Shown here: positions 6,380 through 14,501 of the stretch, piece after piece
How the letters are laid out: each line of letters begins with the position of its first letter
How positions within the stretch are numbered: position 1 is the first letter of the stretch
Assembly: GCA_026646655.1 (NCBI GenBank)
Contig: JAPKHT010000056.1
Span: 1-33,454, forward strand
From: JADLBR01 sp020847615
Lineage (GTDB): Bacteria > Verrucomicrobiota > Verrucomicrobiia > JADLBR01
Length of the DNA stretch: 33,454 nucleotides
Direction: 5' to 3'
Program-made: the position numbers and the translations under genes
Notes under the pieces: generated by a model
The model's database searches: none
What the model was told of the DNA's origin: nothing
The model's input: the letters and a program-made list of their open reading frames with translations, nothing else

Positions 6380-8218
6380 GTGGTGGAGCTGCTGGCACCG
6401 GCGAAGGATGCCGAGGCTGGGCGGGCCGCGATCCTGTGCGGGGCGGATGCGGTGTACGTGGGGGGGCCGAGGTTTGGGGCGCGGGCGCGGGCCGGTAATC
6501 CGGTGGAGGCGATCGGGGCGCTGGCGGAATTCGCGCACGTGTATCGTGCGAGGGTGTACGCGGCGATCAACACGATCTTGACCGACGCGGAGCTGGCGGA
6601 GGCGGTGGATCTGGCCTGGGCGCTGTATCGGGCGGGGGCGGATGGGCTGATCGTGCAGGACATGGGGTTGCTCGAGTGCGATCTGCCGCCGGTGCGCCTG
6701 ATCGCGAGCACGCAGACGCACAACATGAGCGCCGAGAAGGTGCTGTTCCTGGAGCGGGCTGGGTTCCGTCGCGTGATCCTGGGGCGGGAGCTGGCGCTGG
6801 GAGAGATCCGGTGCATCCGTGCGGCGACGTCGGTCGAGCTCGAGTGCTTCGTCCACGGGGCGCTGTGCGTGTGCCATAGCGGGCAGTGTTTTCTGAGCTA
6901 TGCGATCGGTGGCCGGAGCGGCAACCGGGGGGATTGCGCGCAGCCGTGCCGGCGGCAGTACACGCTGGAGGACGGGGAGGGCCGGATCCTGGCACGGGAC
7001 CGGCACCTGCTGTCGCTGAAAGACTTGAACCTGACGCCGGACATCGGTGCGCTGCTGGATGCGGGGGTGCGGTCGTTTAAGATTGAGGGGCGGCTAAAGG
7101 ACACGGGGTACGTCAAGAATGTGGTGAGCCACTATCGGCGGGTGGTGGACGCGGAGCTCGCCCGGCGGCCGGGGTTGCGCCGGGCGTCGCTGGGGGAGAG
7201 CGAGGTGGACTTCGAGCCGGACCCGGCGAAGAGTTTCAACCGGGGATTCACTCCGTATTTCTTGCACGGGCGGCGCCGTGGGATCGGGTCGTTTGAGACG
7301 CCCAAATCCGTGGGGGCGGAGGTCGGTGTCGTGAAGGCGGTCGGGGCGCGGGGGGTGGTTATCGAGGGCGGCGTCCTGCGCCCGGGGGACGGGATCGCTT
7401 TTCTCGATGGCGGGGGGAATCTGCGCGGGACGCGCGTGGAGGGTGTCGAGGGTGAGCGGGTGCGGGTGGCGGACGCGCGAGGATTGAGCCCCAGGGTCGT
7501 GGTGCACCGGAACTTGGACCGGGAGTTTGAGAATCGGCTGGCGAGCGGGCGCGTGGCGAGGCGGATCGCGATCGACGTGGCGTTGCGTCGCGAGCGGGCG
7601 GGCGTGCTCTTGGAGGCCCGGGATCCCGAGGGCATCGTCGCGAGGGTGGATCTGCCGGCGGGCGAATTGGAGGCGGCGCGGGGTGCCGGTCAAATGGCGG
7701 GGGTGTGGCGGCGGCAGCTGGCAAAATTGGGGGGCACGGAGTTCAGGGAGGGGACCATCGAGATCGCATGCGGCGAGGCGCCTTTCGCGCCGGTGGGAAA
7801 GGTGGCGGCGTGGCGGCGGGAGTTGGTGGAAAAACTGCGCGCCGCGCGATCCGCCCGGTTCACGCGCGCCGAGGTGGCGCCCCCGAAGAGGACGGATCAT
7901 CCGTATCCGGAGCGCGAGGTGGGATTCGAGGCCAACGTGCTGAACGCGAAGGCCCGCGCATTCTACGAGAGGCACGGCGTGCGGGTGACGGAGCCGGCGG
8001 CGGAGAGCGGCAAGGTGGATCTGCGGGGGCGGCGGGTGATGACGACGCGGCACTGCATCCGGCACGAGTTGGGCATCTGCCCCCGCGAGGACGGCGGGCA
8101 GAAGGCGGCGGACCTGTGGCTGGTGGACGACCGCGGGCGGCGGTTCCGCCTGACGTTCGACTGCGCGGGGTGCCACATGGAGGTGTGGATGGGGACGGAT
8201 CAGGGGGACGCGGGATAG
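6380..8218 (+). CDS. U32 family peptidase / 23S rRNA hydroxylase (RlhA-like), long form
   Basis: About 612 aa. The N-terminus (VVELLAPAKDAEAGRAAIL, then GADAVYVGG) is the TIM-barrel start of the U32 family. The family signature is seen as ELECFVHGALCVCHSGQC followed by GDCAQPCRRQY. Those cysteines and the C-terminal set (RHCIRHELGIC, then FDCAGCHMEVW) resemble the clustered cysteines of long U32 proteins of the RlhA/YhbU type. E. coli RlhA hydroxylates a cytidine of 23S rRNA; other members are annotated as collagenase-like proteases, so the substrate here is uncertain. The start is ambiguous: GTG codons at 6359, 6380 and 6383 are in frame. I chose 6380 because homologues begin just before the ELLAPA motif. 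The gene starts only 12-37 bases after the tRNA, so it is probably co-transcribed with it. Confidence 0.85.
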   Translation: MVELLAPAKDAEAGRAAILCGADAVYVGGPRFGARARAGNPVEAIGALAEFAHVYRARVYAAINTILTDAELAEAVDLAWALYRAGADGLIVQDMGLLECDLPPVRLIASTQTHNMSAEKVLFLERAGFRRVILGRELALGEIRCIRAATSVELECFVHGALCVCHSGQCFLSYAIGGRSGNRGDCAQPCRRQYTLEDGEGRILARDRHLLSLKDLNLTPDIGALLDAGVRSFKIEGRLKDTGYVKNVVSHYRRVVDAELARRPGLRRASLGESEVDFEPDPAKSFNRGFTPYFLHGRRRGIGSFETPKSVGAEVGVVKAVGARGVVIEGGVLRPGDGIAFLDGGGNLRGTRVEGVEGERVRVADARGLSPRVVVHRNLDREFENRLASGRVARRIAIDVALRRERAGVLLEARDPEGIVARVDLPAGELEAARGAGQMAGVWRRQLAKLGGTEFREGTIEIACGEAPFAPVGKVAAWRRELVEKLRAARSARFTRAEVAPPKRTDHPYPEREVGFEANVLNAKARAFYERHGVRVTEPAAESGKVDLRGRRVMTTRHCIRHELGICPREDGGQKAADLWLVDDRGRRFRLTFDCAGCHMEVWMGTDQGDAG

Positions 8219-8335
8219 CCGCCCGTTGGAGAGCCTGTCGGACGCCCGGGGACGCATTCGATTTGGGGAGGATGGGGCGCGATGGATATAGCTCGCGGAA
8301 GGACCCTTTTGGGATAGCGTTTTGTCCGAACTGTT

Positions 8336-10339
8336 ATGTCCGTGAAATGGCTCAAGGTGGCTGGGGCGGCGCTGAACCAGACGCCGATGGACTGGGACGG
8401 CAACGCGCGCAGGATTCTGGAGGCGGTGCGCCTGGCGCGGGGTGCGGGGGTTGGGCTGCTGTGCCTGCCGGAATTGTGCATCACGGGATACGGGTGCGAG
8501 GACGCATTTCACTCGCCCGCGACGGTGCGGATGGCGGCGCGGGTGCTGGGGGAGATCGCGCCCGAGACCAGGGGGCTGGTCGTGGCCGTTGGCCTGCCGT
8601 TGAACTATCGCAACGGGGTCTTTAACGCGATGGCCCTGCTGGTGGATGGGGCGGTGGCGGGATTCGCGTGCAAGCGGTACCTCGCGGGCGAGGGGATCCA
8701 CTACGAGCCACGCTGGTTTCGGGCGTGGCCGGCCGGGACGCGGGGAGAGATCGAGTGGGGCGGCGAGAGGCTGCCGATCGGGGACTGGGTATTTGATCTC
8801 GGGGGCGTGCGGGTCGGTTTCGAGATCTGCGAGGATGCGTGGGTGGCGGAGCGTCCGGGCGCGGCGATGGCACGGCAGGGCGTGGACGTGATCCTGCACC
8901 CGAGCGCCAGCCATTTCGCGTTTGGCAAGCGGGAGGTGCGGCGGCGTTACGTGCTGGATGGATCGCGGGCGTTCGGGGCGAGTTTCGTGTTCGCGAATCT
9001 GCTGGGGAACGAGGCGGGGCGGGCGATCTACGACGGCGGGGTGGACATCGCGTCGGGCGGGCAACTGGTGGCCGCGGGGCCGCGGTTTTCTTTTCGCGAG
9101 GCGGTGCTGACGTCGGCGGTGATCGACCTGGATGTGACGCGGATGGGCCGGGCCAAGGCCTCGGGATTTCGCGCCGACGCGGGATCTGAGGGCGTGGCGC
9201 GGGTGCCCTTCTGTTTTGGAGGTGCGGGGCCCGAGGTGCCCGAGGCCAGCGGCGTGGCGGCATGGGAGGGATCCGCGCGGCTCAAGGAGGAGGAGTTCGC
9301 GCGCGCGGTGGCGCTGGGCCTGTTCGACTATGTGCGCAAGTCGCGGTCGAATGGCTTCGTGGTCTCGATAAGCGGGGGCGCGGATTCCGCCGCGGTGAGC
9401 GCACTGTGCGCGCTGATGGTGGAACTGGGGATGGCGGAGCTGGGCCCGGGGGGATTCCGCGCGCGGCTCTCGCACGTCCCCGGCCTTGGCGAGGCGGATG
9501 ACGTGCGCGGGCTGGTGCGGAGGCTGCTGGTGTGCGTGTACCAGGCGACGCGGAACAGCACGCGCGTCACGAGGGATGCGGCGGCCTCGGTGGCGCGGGG
9601 GTTGGGCGCCGAGTTCCTGGAGTTCGACGTGGACGGGCTCGTGCGCTCCTACGTGGACATGGTGGGGGGTGCGCTGGGGCGGCCCCTGGATTGGGGCAAG
9701 GACGATCTGGCGCTGCAGAACATCCAGGCGCGAGCGCGGGCGCCGGGCGTGTGGCTGCTGGCGAACGTGCGCGGGGCCCTGCTCCTCTCGACGAGCAATC
9801 GGTCCGAGGCGGCGGTGGGCTACGCGACGATGGACGGGGACACGTGCGGGGGGCTGAGCCCGATCGCGGGCATCGACAAGGCCTTTTTGCGGGAGTGGCT
9901 GAAATGGATGGAGCGCGAGGGGCCCGCGGGCGCGCGCGCTTTTCCCGAGATTGGCCCGGTCAACGATCAGGAGCCGACGGCGGAGCTGCGGCCGCCGGAG
10001 CAGAAGCAGACCGACGAGGCGGACCTGATGCCGTACCTGGTCCTGGACGCGATCGAGCGCGCGGCGATCCGGGACAAGCAGGCGCCGGTGGACGCGTGGC
10101 GGCTGATGCGGCGGCGCTTTCCCGAGTACCCCGCGGCGGAGCTCGCGCGCTGGGTCGAGCGGTTTTTCCGGCTGTGGTGTCGCAACCAGTGGAAGCGGGA
10201 GCGGTACGCGCCGTGCTTCCATCTGGACGACGAGAATCTCGACCCGAAGACATGGTGCCGCTTCCCAATTCTGTCGGGTGGTTTCGAGCGGGAGTTGGCG
10301 GAATTGCGCGAGGCGGCGCGGGGTGAGGCTGGGCCATGA
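8336..10339 (+). CDS. nadE: glutamine-dependent NAD+ synthetase
   Basis: 667 aa, the two-domain form. The N-terminal nitrilase-type glutaminase (about 1-270) has its triad: Glu46 in CLPELCITGY, Lys113 in CKRYLAGEG, and Cys165 in FEICEDAW. It releases ammonia from glutamine and channels it to the synthetase domain. That domain starts near 310, with the ATP-pyrophosphatase P-loop SISGGADSAA (SGGADS at 346-351), and includes the STSNRSEAAVGYATMDGD stretch typical of NadE. It amidates nicotinate adenine dinucleotide in the last step of NAD+ synthesis. The gene follows the U32 gene after 117 bases and overlaps the next gene by 4 bases (ATGA). No clear Shine-Dalgarno sequence precedes the ATG. Confidence 0.96.
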   Translation: MSVKWLKVAGAALNQTPMDWDGNARRILEAVRLARGAGVGLLCLPELCITGYGCEDAFHSPATVRMAARVLGEIAPETRGLVVAVGLPLNYRNGVFNAMALLVDGAVAGFACKRYLAGEGIHYEPRWFRAWPAGTRGEIEWGGERLPIGDWVFDLGGVRVGFEICEDAWVAERPGAAMARQGVDVILHPSASHFAFGKREVRRRYVLDGSRAFGASFVFANLLGNEAGRAIYDGGVDIASGGQLVAAGPRFSFREAVLTSAVIDLDVTRMGRAKASGFRADAGSEGVARVPFCFGGAGPEVPEASGVAAWEGSARLKEEEFARAVALGLFDYVRKSRSNGFVVSISGGADSAAVSALCALMVELGMAELGPGGFRARLSHVPGLGEADDVRGLVRRLLVCVYQATRNSTRVTRDAAASVARGLGAEFLEFDVDGLVRSYVDMVGGALGRPLDWGKDDLALQNIQARARAPGVWLLANVRGALLLSTSNRSEAAVGYATMDGDTCGGLSPIAGIDKAFLREWLKWMEREGPAGARAFPEIGPVNDQEPTAELRPPEQKQTDEADLMPYLVLDAIERAAIRDKQAPVDAWRLMRRRFPEYPAAELARWVERFFRLWCRNQWKRERYAPCFHLDDENLDPKTWCRFPILSGGFERELAELREAARGEAGP

Positions 10340-12138
10340 ACCTCGTGGAGATCCCGCCGGCGCACAGGCGCGTTGGCAATCTGTGGCTGGGGCTGATCGC
10401 CGCGGTCACGGTGGGGCTGTATGTGGGGGCGAGTTTTGGCCCCGCGATCTACGACGAGACCGAGGGGCAGTACAGCGGCGCGGCCAAGGAGATGCTCGCG
10501 CGGGGCGACTGGCTGGTGCCGACGAACAACGGGGTGCCACGGTTTCAGAAGCCGCCCCTCGTGTACTGGGCGATCATGGCCTCGATGTCGGTGTTTGGGG
10601 TGAACGAGTTCGGGGCGCGATTGCCCAACGCCCTGGCGACCCTGGGCTGGCTGTGGGCCACGTACCTGCTGGGCGCGAGGATCGGGGGGCGGGGGCTTGG
10701 GATATTTTCGGCCTTGGCCCTGGGGAGCGCGTGCGGGTTTTTCGTGTTCTGCCACCTGATCATGCCCGAGCCGTACCTGGCGTGCTTCGTGACGCTGGCG
10801 ATGTGGTGTTTCTTCAGCGCGTGGGCGCTGCCGGCTGCGGCGCGCGGGTGGTTCGCGTGGGCGTGGGTTTTCATGGGGCTGGCGACGATGAGCAAGGGGG
10901 TCCACGGCGCGGCGTACCCGCTGCTCGCGGTCGCGGCGAGCGTGGCGATGCGCCCGCGGCAGGCGCGCTTCTGGCTGGGGTTGCTCTCGTGGAGGGGATT
11001 GCTGCTCTTCGCGATGATCGTGGTGCCGTGGTACGCGGCGCTGGAATGGCGGTACCCGGGCTTCGCGTGGGATCACTTCGTGAACGAGCAACTGGGCCAC
11101 TCGTTGAACAAGCGGTGGCCGCCGACCAGCAACCAGGTGAGCCCCGTGGTCTTCGTGGTCCAGCACGTCTTTTTTCTGGTGCCGGCCGCACTGTTCGCCC
11201 CGATGGCGTGGCTGGCGTGGCGGCGGTGCGAGCACGCGAGGCGGCTGGACGACTTTTCGAAGCATCTGCTCGGCTGCTGGTTTCTCGTGACGTTCGGGAC
11301 CTCGTTCATCTCCGCGAGGCAGGACTACTACACGATGTCGGCGTGGTCGGCGGCGGCCGTGTGGCTGGCGCTGCCCTGGGCGTCGCCGGTGGCGCTGCCG
11401 CGGCGGGGGTTCGTGATCCCGCTGGCGGCGCTCGTGCTGGCGGGCGCGCTGGGGCTGGTGGCGGCGCACGTGATCAGCGCCGCGCCCGGGGGGGTGTCGG
11501 TGCAGGCGGTGCCCATGGAGGAGCGGGATCATCTCTGGACGGCGATCCAGGGGTTTTCGATGAATGCGTGGAAGCGATTCGTGCCGCTGCTTCAGGGGAC
11601 ATCGGTGTCGTTTGTCGCGGGGGGTCTGGCCGCGATAGCCTGGCTCTGGCGGGGCAACCGGATGGCCGCCGGGCTGGCCGTGGCGGGGATGATGGCGGTG
11701 CCGCTGCTTTGCGCGGCCAAGGGTTTCTGCCTGAAGCAGGATTACTTCTCGCTGGTCTCGGTGGCCCGATCGATCGATCGGGCGGGGGGCGAGGGCGCCA
11801 TCGCGGTGTACCATGGGGAACCCAACCTGGCATCGAGCCTGTTTTTCTATCTGGGGCGAAAGGTGCACTGGGTGGGGGCGCGCCCGAACGCGGATTTCGC
11901 GCCGAGGAAGCTGGGGGTGGGGCGGGAGCTGTACTTGAGCGAGGGGGATCTGGCGGCGCGGTGGAAGGGCGGCGGGCGGGTCTTTCTCGTGACGGAGGAA
12001 TCCAGCGTTGCGGGTTGGGCCGAGAGGCTGGGGCTCTCGGATGTCCAGCGGCAACCGGTGGGGCGCAGCGGCACCCGCGTGGCCCTCTGCAACGACCCGC
12101 TCGTCATGCGGCCCGAGGATCGCGGGCCGCCAGAATGA
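10336..12138 (+). CDS. GT39/ArnT-like integral membrane glycosyltransferase
   Basis: 600 aa. After one N-terminal membrane helix comes the first periplasmic loop with the acidic catalytic motif YDETEGQYSGAAKEML, then KPPLVYWAIM, both typical of the PMT/ArnT superfamily that uses polyprenyl-phosphate sugars. About ten further hydrophobic segments follow up to residue ~470, and a soluble C-terminal part ends the protein. Members glycosylate lipid A, proteins or other envelope acceptors; the acceptor here cannot be told from sequence. It is translationally coupled to nadE by a 4-base overlap, although no functional link between the two is evident. Confidence 0.85.
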   Translation: MNLVEIPPAHRRVGNLWLGLIAAVTVGLYVGASFGPAIYDETEGQYSGAAKEMLARGDWLVPTNNGVPRFQKPPLVYWAIMASMSVFGVNEFGARLPNALATLGWLWATYLLGARIGGRGLGIFSALALGSACGFFVFCHLIMPEPYLACFVTLAMWCFFSAWALPAAARGWFAWAWVFMGLATMSKGVHGAAYPLLAVAASVAMRPRQARFWLGLLSWRGLLLFAMIVVPWYAALEWRYPGFAWDHFVNEQLGHSLNKRWPPTSNQVSPVVFVVQHVFFLVPAALFAPMAWLAWRRCEHARRLDDFSKHLLGCWFLVTFGTSFISARQDYYTMSAWSAAAVWLALPWASPVALPRRGFVIPLAALVLAGALGLVAAHVISAAPGGVSVQAVPMEERDHLWTAIQGFSMNAWKRFVPLLQGTSVSFVAGGLAAIAWLWRGNRMAAGLAVAGMMAVPLLCAAKGFCLKQDYFSLVSVARSIDRAGGEGAIAVYHGEPNLASSLFFYLGRKVHWVGARPNADFAPRKLGVGRELYLSEGDLAARWKGGGRVFLVTEESSVAGWAERLGLSDVQRQPVGRSGTRVALCNDPLVMRPEDRGPPE

Positions 12139-12142
12139 GGGG

Positions 12143-12171
12143 TTGCGCCGGAGGGCGCGATCGTCTAAAAG
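12143..12171 (+). promoter_or_regulatory. promoter of the outer-membrane barrel gene
   Basis: TTGCGC (12143-12148), 17-base spacer, TAAAAG (12166-12171, 4/6). Only 11 bases separate the -10 from the ATG at 12183, so the predicted leader is about 5 nt. Confidence 0.45.
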
Positions 12172-12182
12172 CACCAGAGATC

Positions 12183-13133
12183 ATGAAGGAATTGGCAAGG
12201 TTTGGAATGGGCGTTGGCGCGCTGGTGCTCTGGTGCGCGTGGATGGGCGCCGCCCACGCTGGGGAGATGACCGCCGCGGAGGCGGGGAGCGCTCTGGACG
12301 AGACGCCGTTTGAGGCGTCGAACATCTCGCACGAGTTCGAGGCGGGCGGGTCGCACGTGTTTGGCGGGGGCACGGAATTTTCCGGCGATTCGGCCGACGT
12401 GTCGGAGTGGACCGCGGAGATGCAATACGTGGCGATCGCCCCTCTGGGGTCTGCGGCCTATCTGCGGGCCGGCGTGGCGTACGACAGCTACTGGTTCGTC
12501 GGCGCGGAGGGTCTGCCTGTGCCGCCGAGCCTGCAGGAACTGACCGTCGTGCTGGGGGCCGACGTGAGCCTCAGCGACCACTGGCTCATGCGGTTGGAGG
12601 TCATGCCGGGCCTCTACAGCGATTTCGGGGACATCGGGTGGGAGGATGTCAACGCGCCGTTCAACATGGGGTTCACCTATCTGGTCAACGAACGGCTGCA
12701 GTGGGCTTTTGGTTTTCAGGTGAACTTCATGTCCGATCTGCCGATCGTGGGCGGGGCGGGCGTGCGCTGGCAGGTGAGCGACTACTGGACGTTGAATCTC
12801 ATGGTGCCTCGTCCGCGGATCGAATATCAGGCGGCGGAGGGGCTGACGCTGTTCGCGGGGTGCGAGTTCCGCGGGGGCAGTTTTCGCGTGGCGGAGGATT
12901 TTGGAGAGGGGCTGGATCGGGAAGAGTTGAATGGGGCGCTGATCGACTATCGCGAGTACCGCACGGGGGCCGGCCTGAGCTGGCTGGCCCACCGCGGCGA
13001 GGGGCTCGAGCTGAGCGTGGACGTGCAGGGGGGCGTGGCGTTTGGCCGCGAGTTCGATTTCCACAGGACGGCGATCGACATGGACAGCGACCCGGCGCCC
13101 TACGCATCGATCGGCGCGAAGGCCAAGTTCTAG
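12183..13133 (+). CDS. predicted outer-membrane beta-barrel protein (DUF6268-like)
   Basis: 316 aa. A signal peptide is clear (positively charged start, hydrophobic core, AHA|GE cleavage near residue 28). The mature part consists of alternating short strands rich in aromatic, Gly and charged residues, such as YLRAGVAYDSYWF, WAFGFQVNFMSDL and LNLMVPRPRIEYQ. It ends SIGAKAKF, with the C-terminal aromatic residue typical of barrel proteins. The pattern resembles the DUF6268 family of PVC and Bacteroidota outer-membrane proteins; this is from memory and moderately sure. The frame is open far upstream through the glycosyltransferase gene, but that part is a shadow; the signal peptide fixes the start. 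The function is unknown. A hairpin (13149-13213) follows the stop. Confidence 0.75.
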   Translation: MKELARFGMGVGALVLWCAWMGAAHAGEMTAAEAGSALDETPFEASNISHEFEAGGSHVFGGGTEFSGDSADVSEWTAEMQYVAIAPLGSAAYLRAGVAYDSYWFVGAEGLPVPPSLQELTVVLGADVSLSDHWLMRLEVMPGLYSDFGDIGWEDVNAPFNMGFTYLVNERLQWAFGFQVNFMSDLPIVGGAGVRWQVSDYWTLNLMVPRPRIEYQAAEGLTLFAGCEFRGGSFRVAEDFGEGLDREELNGALIDYREYRTGAGLSWLAHRGEGLELSVDVQGGVAFGREFDFHRTAIDMDSDPAPYASIGAKAKF

Positions 13134-13148
13134 CTCGAGGATTCCAGA

Positions 13149-13213
13149 TGTAGCCACGGCCGCCAGGCCGTGGACCCGGGCCGCGCGGCCCCTCCGTGGC
13201 CGGAGGGGCTACA
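13149..13213 (+). terminator. hairpin-rich terminator candidate
   Basis: The outer arms TGTAGCC/GGCTACA enclose two further G+C-rich stems (CACGGCC/GGCCGTG and CCTCCG/CGGAGG). TTTT follows directly (13214-13217). It lies 15 bases after the barrel gene stop. It may instead be a single copy of another dispersed palindrome family. Confidence 0.5.
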
Positions 13214-13251
13214 TTTTCACCCCCGGCGGTGGCCGGCACGAGGGGCATGAT

Positions 13252-13411
13252 GTCCAACCCGAAACTTCCAAGTTGCGGACACTTTGATGTGTGTCGCAAG
13301 ATACACGGCATCAGTATGTTATACGGATGCCGCCTGAAGGCGGCACTACGAACCCAAAGCCGTGGGAATGCTCGTAGTGGTGCCTTCAGGCACTCCGCGA
13401 CCCACCAGAAG
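13252..13411 (-). repeat. long dispersed repeat, copy B (inverted)
   Basis: Read on the minus strand this matches the copies at 138-278 and 31035-31195: left flank CTTCTGGTGGGT, the hairpin with TTCGTAGTGCCGCCTTCAGG in its right arm, then the GTGTA/GCGACACACATC stem. It is more diverged from the other two copies than they are from each other. The hairpin and the palindrome GCCGCCTTCAGGCGGC are kept. Confidence 0.8.
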
Positions 13412-13516
13412 TCAGTCCCGCCGCGCCGCCGTTTCCGGATTGCGGTTTCGGCGCCTTCGAGATGCTGCCGCTCTGTTTTTCGGGGGTGCCCGAGAGGCTG
13501 TGGATTGGGGCGGACA

Positions 13517-14077
13517 TCAATCCGGGTGGCCGAGGCGCGGGGCATCCGGCGAGGTGATGGGGCGGCGCGGGGCGCGGCGCGGGATGCCGTGCGGGGCGCG
13601 TGCGCCCGCGTGGGCGATGGCGACCGCGAGGGCGTCGGCGGCGTCGGGCGCGGGGGTTGTGTCGAGGCCCGTGAGCGCCCGGACCATGACGGCGACCTGT
13701 GTCTTGCCGGCGGTGCCGCGACCGGTGACGGCGGCCTTGACGGCCTTGGGCGCGTATTCGGTGAGGGGAATGCCGTGCCGCGCGATGGCGAGGATCGCGG
13801 CGCCGCGGGCGCAGCCGAGGGTGATGGCCACGAGGCGGCTCTGGACGTAGATCGTCTGCTCGATCGCCGCGCACGAAGGCGCGTGGGTGGCGATGATGTC
13901 GGAGAGGGTGTCGTGGATGGCGACGAGGCAAGCGCCCAGGGAGAGTTCGCGCGGGTTGGCGATAACGCCGTGCGCGAGCGCGCGGGCCTTCCCCTTGTGC
14001 AAGATCTCGATGACCCCGTAGCCGGTGCCGCGAAGCGAGGGATCGACGCCGAGGATGACATCACCGGGCTGTGCCAT
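13517..14077 (-). CDS. ruvC: Holliday junction resolvase RuvC
   Basis: 186 aa from the ATG at 14077 (a TTG two codons earlier is a less likely start). RuvC cleaves Holliday junctions during recombinational repair together with RuvAB. The acidic catalytic residues are present: Asp12 in ILGVDPSLRGTGYG, Glu73 in AAIEQTIYVQS, and Asp145/Asp148 in APDAADALAVA. The stretch YAPKAVKAAVTGRGTAGKTQV (about 108-128) is the conserved DNA-contact region. The C-terminal ~25 residues are Arg/Pro-rich and not conserved. ruvA and ruvB are not in the window. The start overlaps the -35 box of the divergent gene at 14128. Confidence 0.96.
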   Translation of the reverse strand: MAQPGDVILGVDPSLRGTGYGVIEILHKGKARALAHGVIANPRELSLGACLVAIHDTLSDIIATHAPSCAAIEQTIYVQSRLVAITLGCARGAAILAIARHGIPLTEYAPKAVKAAVTGRGTAGKTQVAVMVRALTGLDTTPAPDAADALAVAIAHAGARAPHGIPRRAPRRPITSPDAPRLGHPD

Positions 14078-14106
14078 TGACAAAGCAAAATCGCGAAGCG
14101 TAAGTT
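14077..14106 (+). promoter_or_regulatory. candidate promoter for the 14128 gene
   Basis: A perfect TTGACA (14077-14082) is followed after 18 bases by a weak -10, TAAGTT (14101-14106, 3/6). It overlaps the first base of ruvC on the other strand. AAGGGAGA at 14111-14118 is a reasonable ribosome binding site for the ATG at 14128. Confidence 0.4.
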
Positions 14107-14127
14107 TGGCAAGGGAGATAAAGAGAC

Positions 14128-14457
14128 ATGATGCGATATCTGACGGTAGGTGCGTTGCTGGCGCTGGGCAGTTTGCCCGGCAGGGCGGAGTCCTTTCAGG
14201 AGGCCCTGGTGGTCCGGGACAGGGAGGTGGGACGACACCTGGTGCCCGTGGTGCCGCGCAAGGTGGCCCCGAATCGGATCATGGGGCGCAAGGTGAACGT
14301 GAGCGGGGCGCTCGTGACGGTCGCGAAGGCGCGACAGCCGCTGCACGCGATCAATCCCTTTGCTCCCGGAGAGTGCGGTTCGGGAGTGGCGAACGTGTCG
14401 CGCGATCCGGTGACGGGACAGGCGGATGGGATCATGGTCCTGTCTGTCGAGTTCTGA
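14128..14457 (+). CDS. small predicted secreted protein, unknown function
   Basis: 109 aa. The first ~20 residues (MMRYLTVGALLALGSLPGRA) form a signal peptide with a likely cut after GRA. The mature part is about 89 aa with no motif I recognise; it contains VVPRKVAPNRIMGRKVNVSG and ends MVLSVEF. A ribosome binding site (AAGGGAGA) precedes the ATG pair at 14128/14131. It lies 44 bases upstream of the Na+ symporter gene and may be in the same transcript. Similar small exported proteins are common in PVC genomes, but I do not recognise a named family. Confidence 0.6.
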   Translation: MMRYLTVGALLALGSLPGRAESFQEALVVRDREVGRHLVPVVPRKVAPNRIMGRKVNVSGALVTVAKARQPLHAINPFAPGECGSGVANVSRDPVTGQADGIMVLSVEF

Positions 14458-14501
14458 GGTGCGGCATTGGCCGGCTGTCCGATGATCGGGGAGGGGCGCG
14501 G

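Larger units (their letters stand above)
13134..13516. other. gene-free region with hairpin and repeat copy B
   Basis: 383 bases between the convergent ends of the barrel gene and ruvC. It holds the 13149-13213 inverted repeat and the inverted copy of the long dispersed repeat (13252-13411). The remaining ~100 bases before the ruvC stop show no feature I can name. Confidence 0.6.

Noticed and set aside
7094..10222. A 1042-codon open frame on the minus strand opposite the U32 and nadE genes
   Set aside because: Its translation is a Pro/Arg/His-rich mix without any domain, as expected from the mirror of G+C-rich codons. The plus strand carries two clear enzymes with intact catalytic residues.
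10278..12182. In-frame upstream extension of the outer-membrane barrel gene through the glycosyltransferase gene
   Set aside because: The upstream part is out of frame with a well-supported glycosyltransferase and has low-complexity composition. The signal peptide and a promoter place the true start at 12183.
13196..13850. Open frames through repeat copy B giving peptides such as CRLKAALRTQ
   Set aside because: Similar peptides arise from copy C on the opposite strand because the repeat is shared, not because a protein is conserved. The frame then runs antisense into ruvC.
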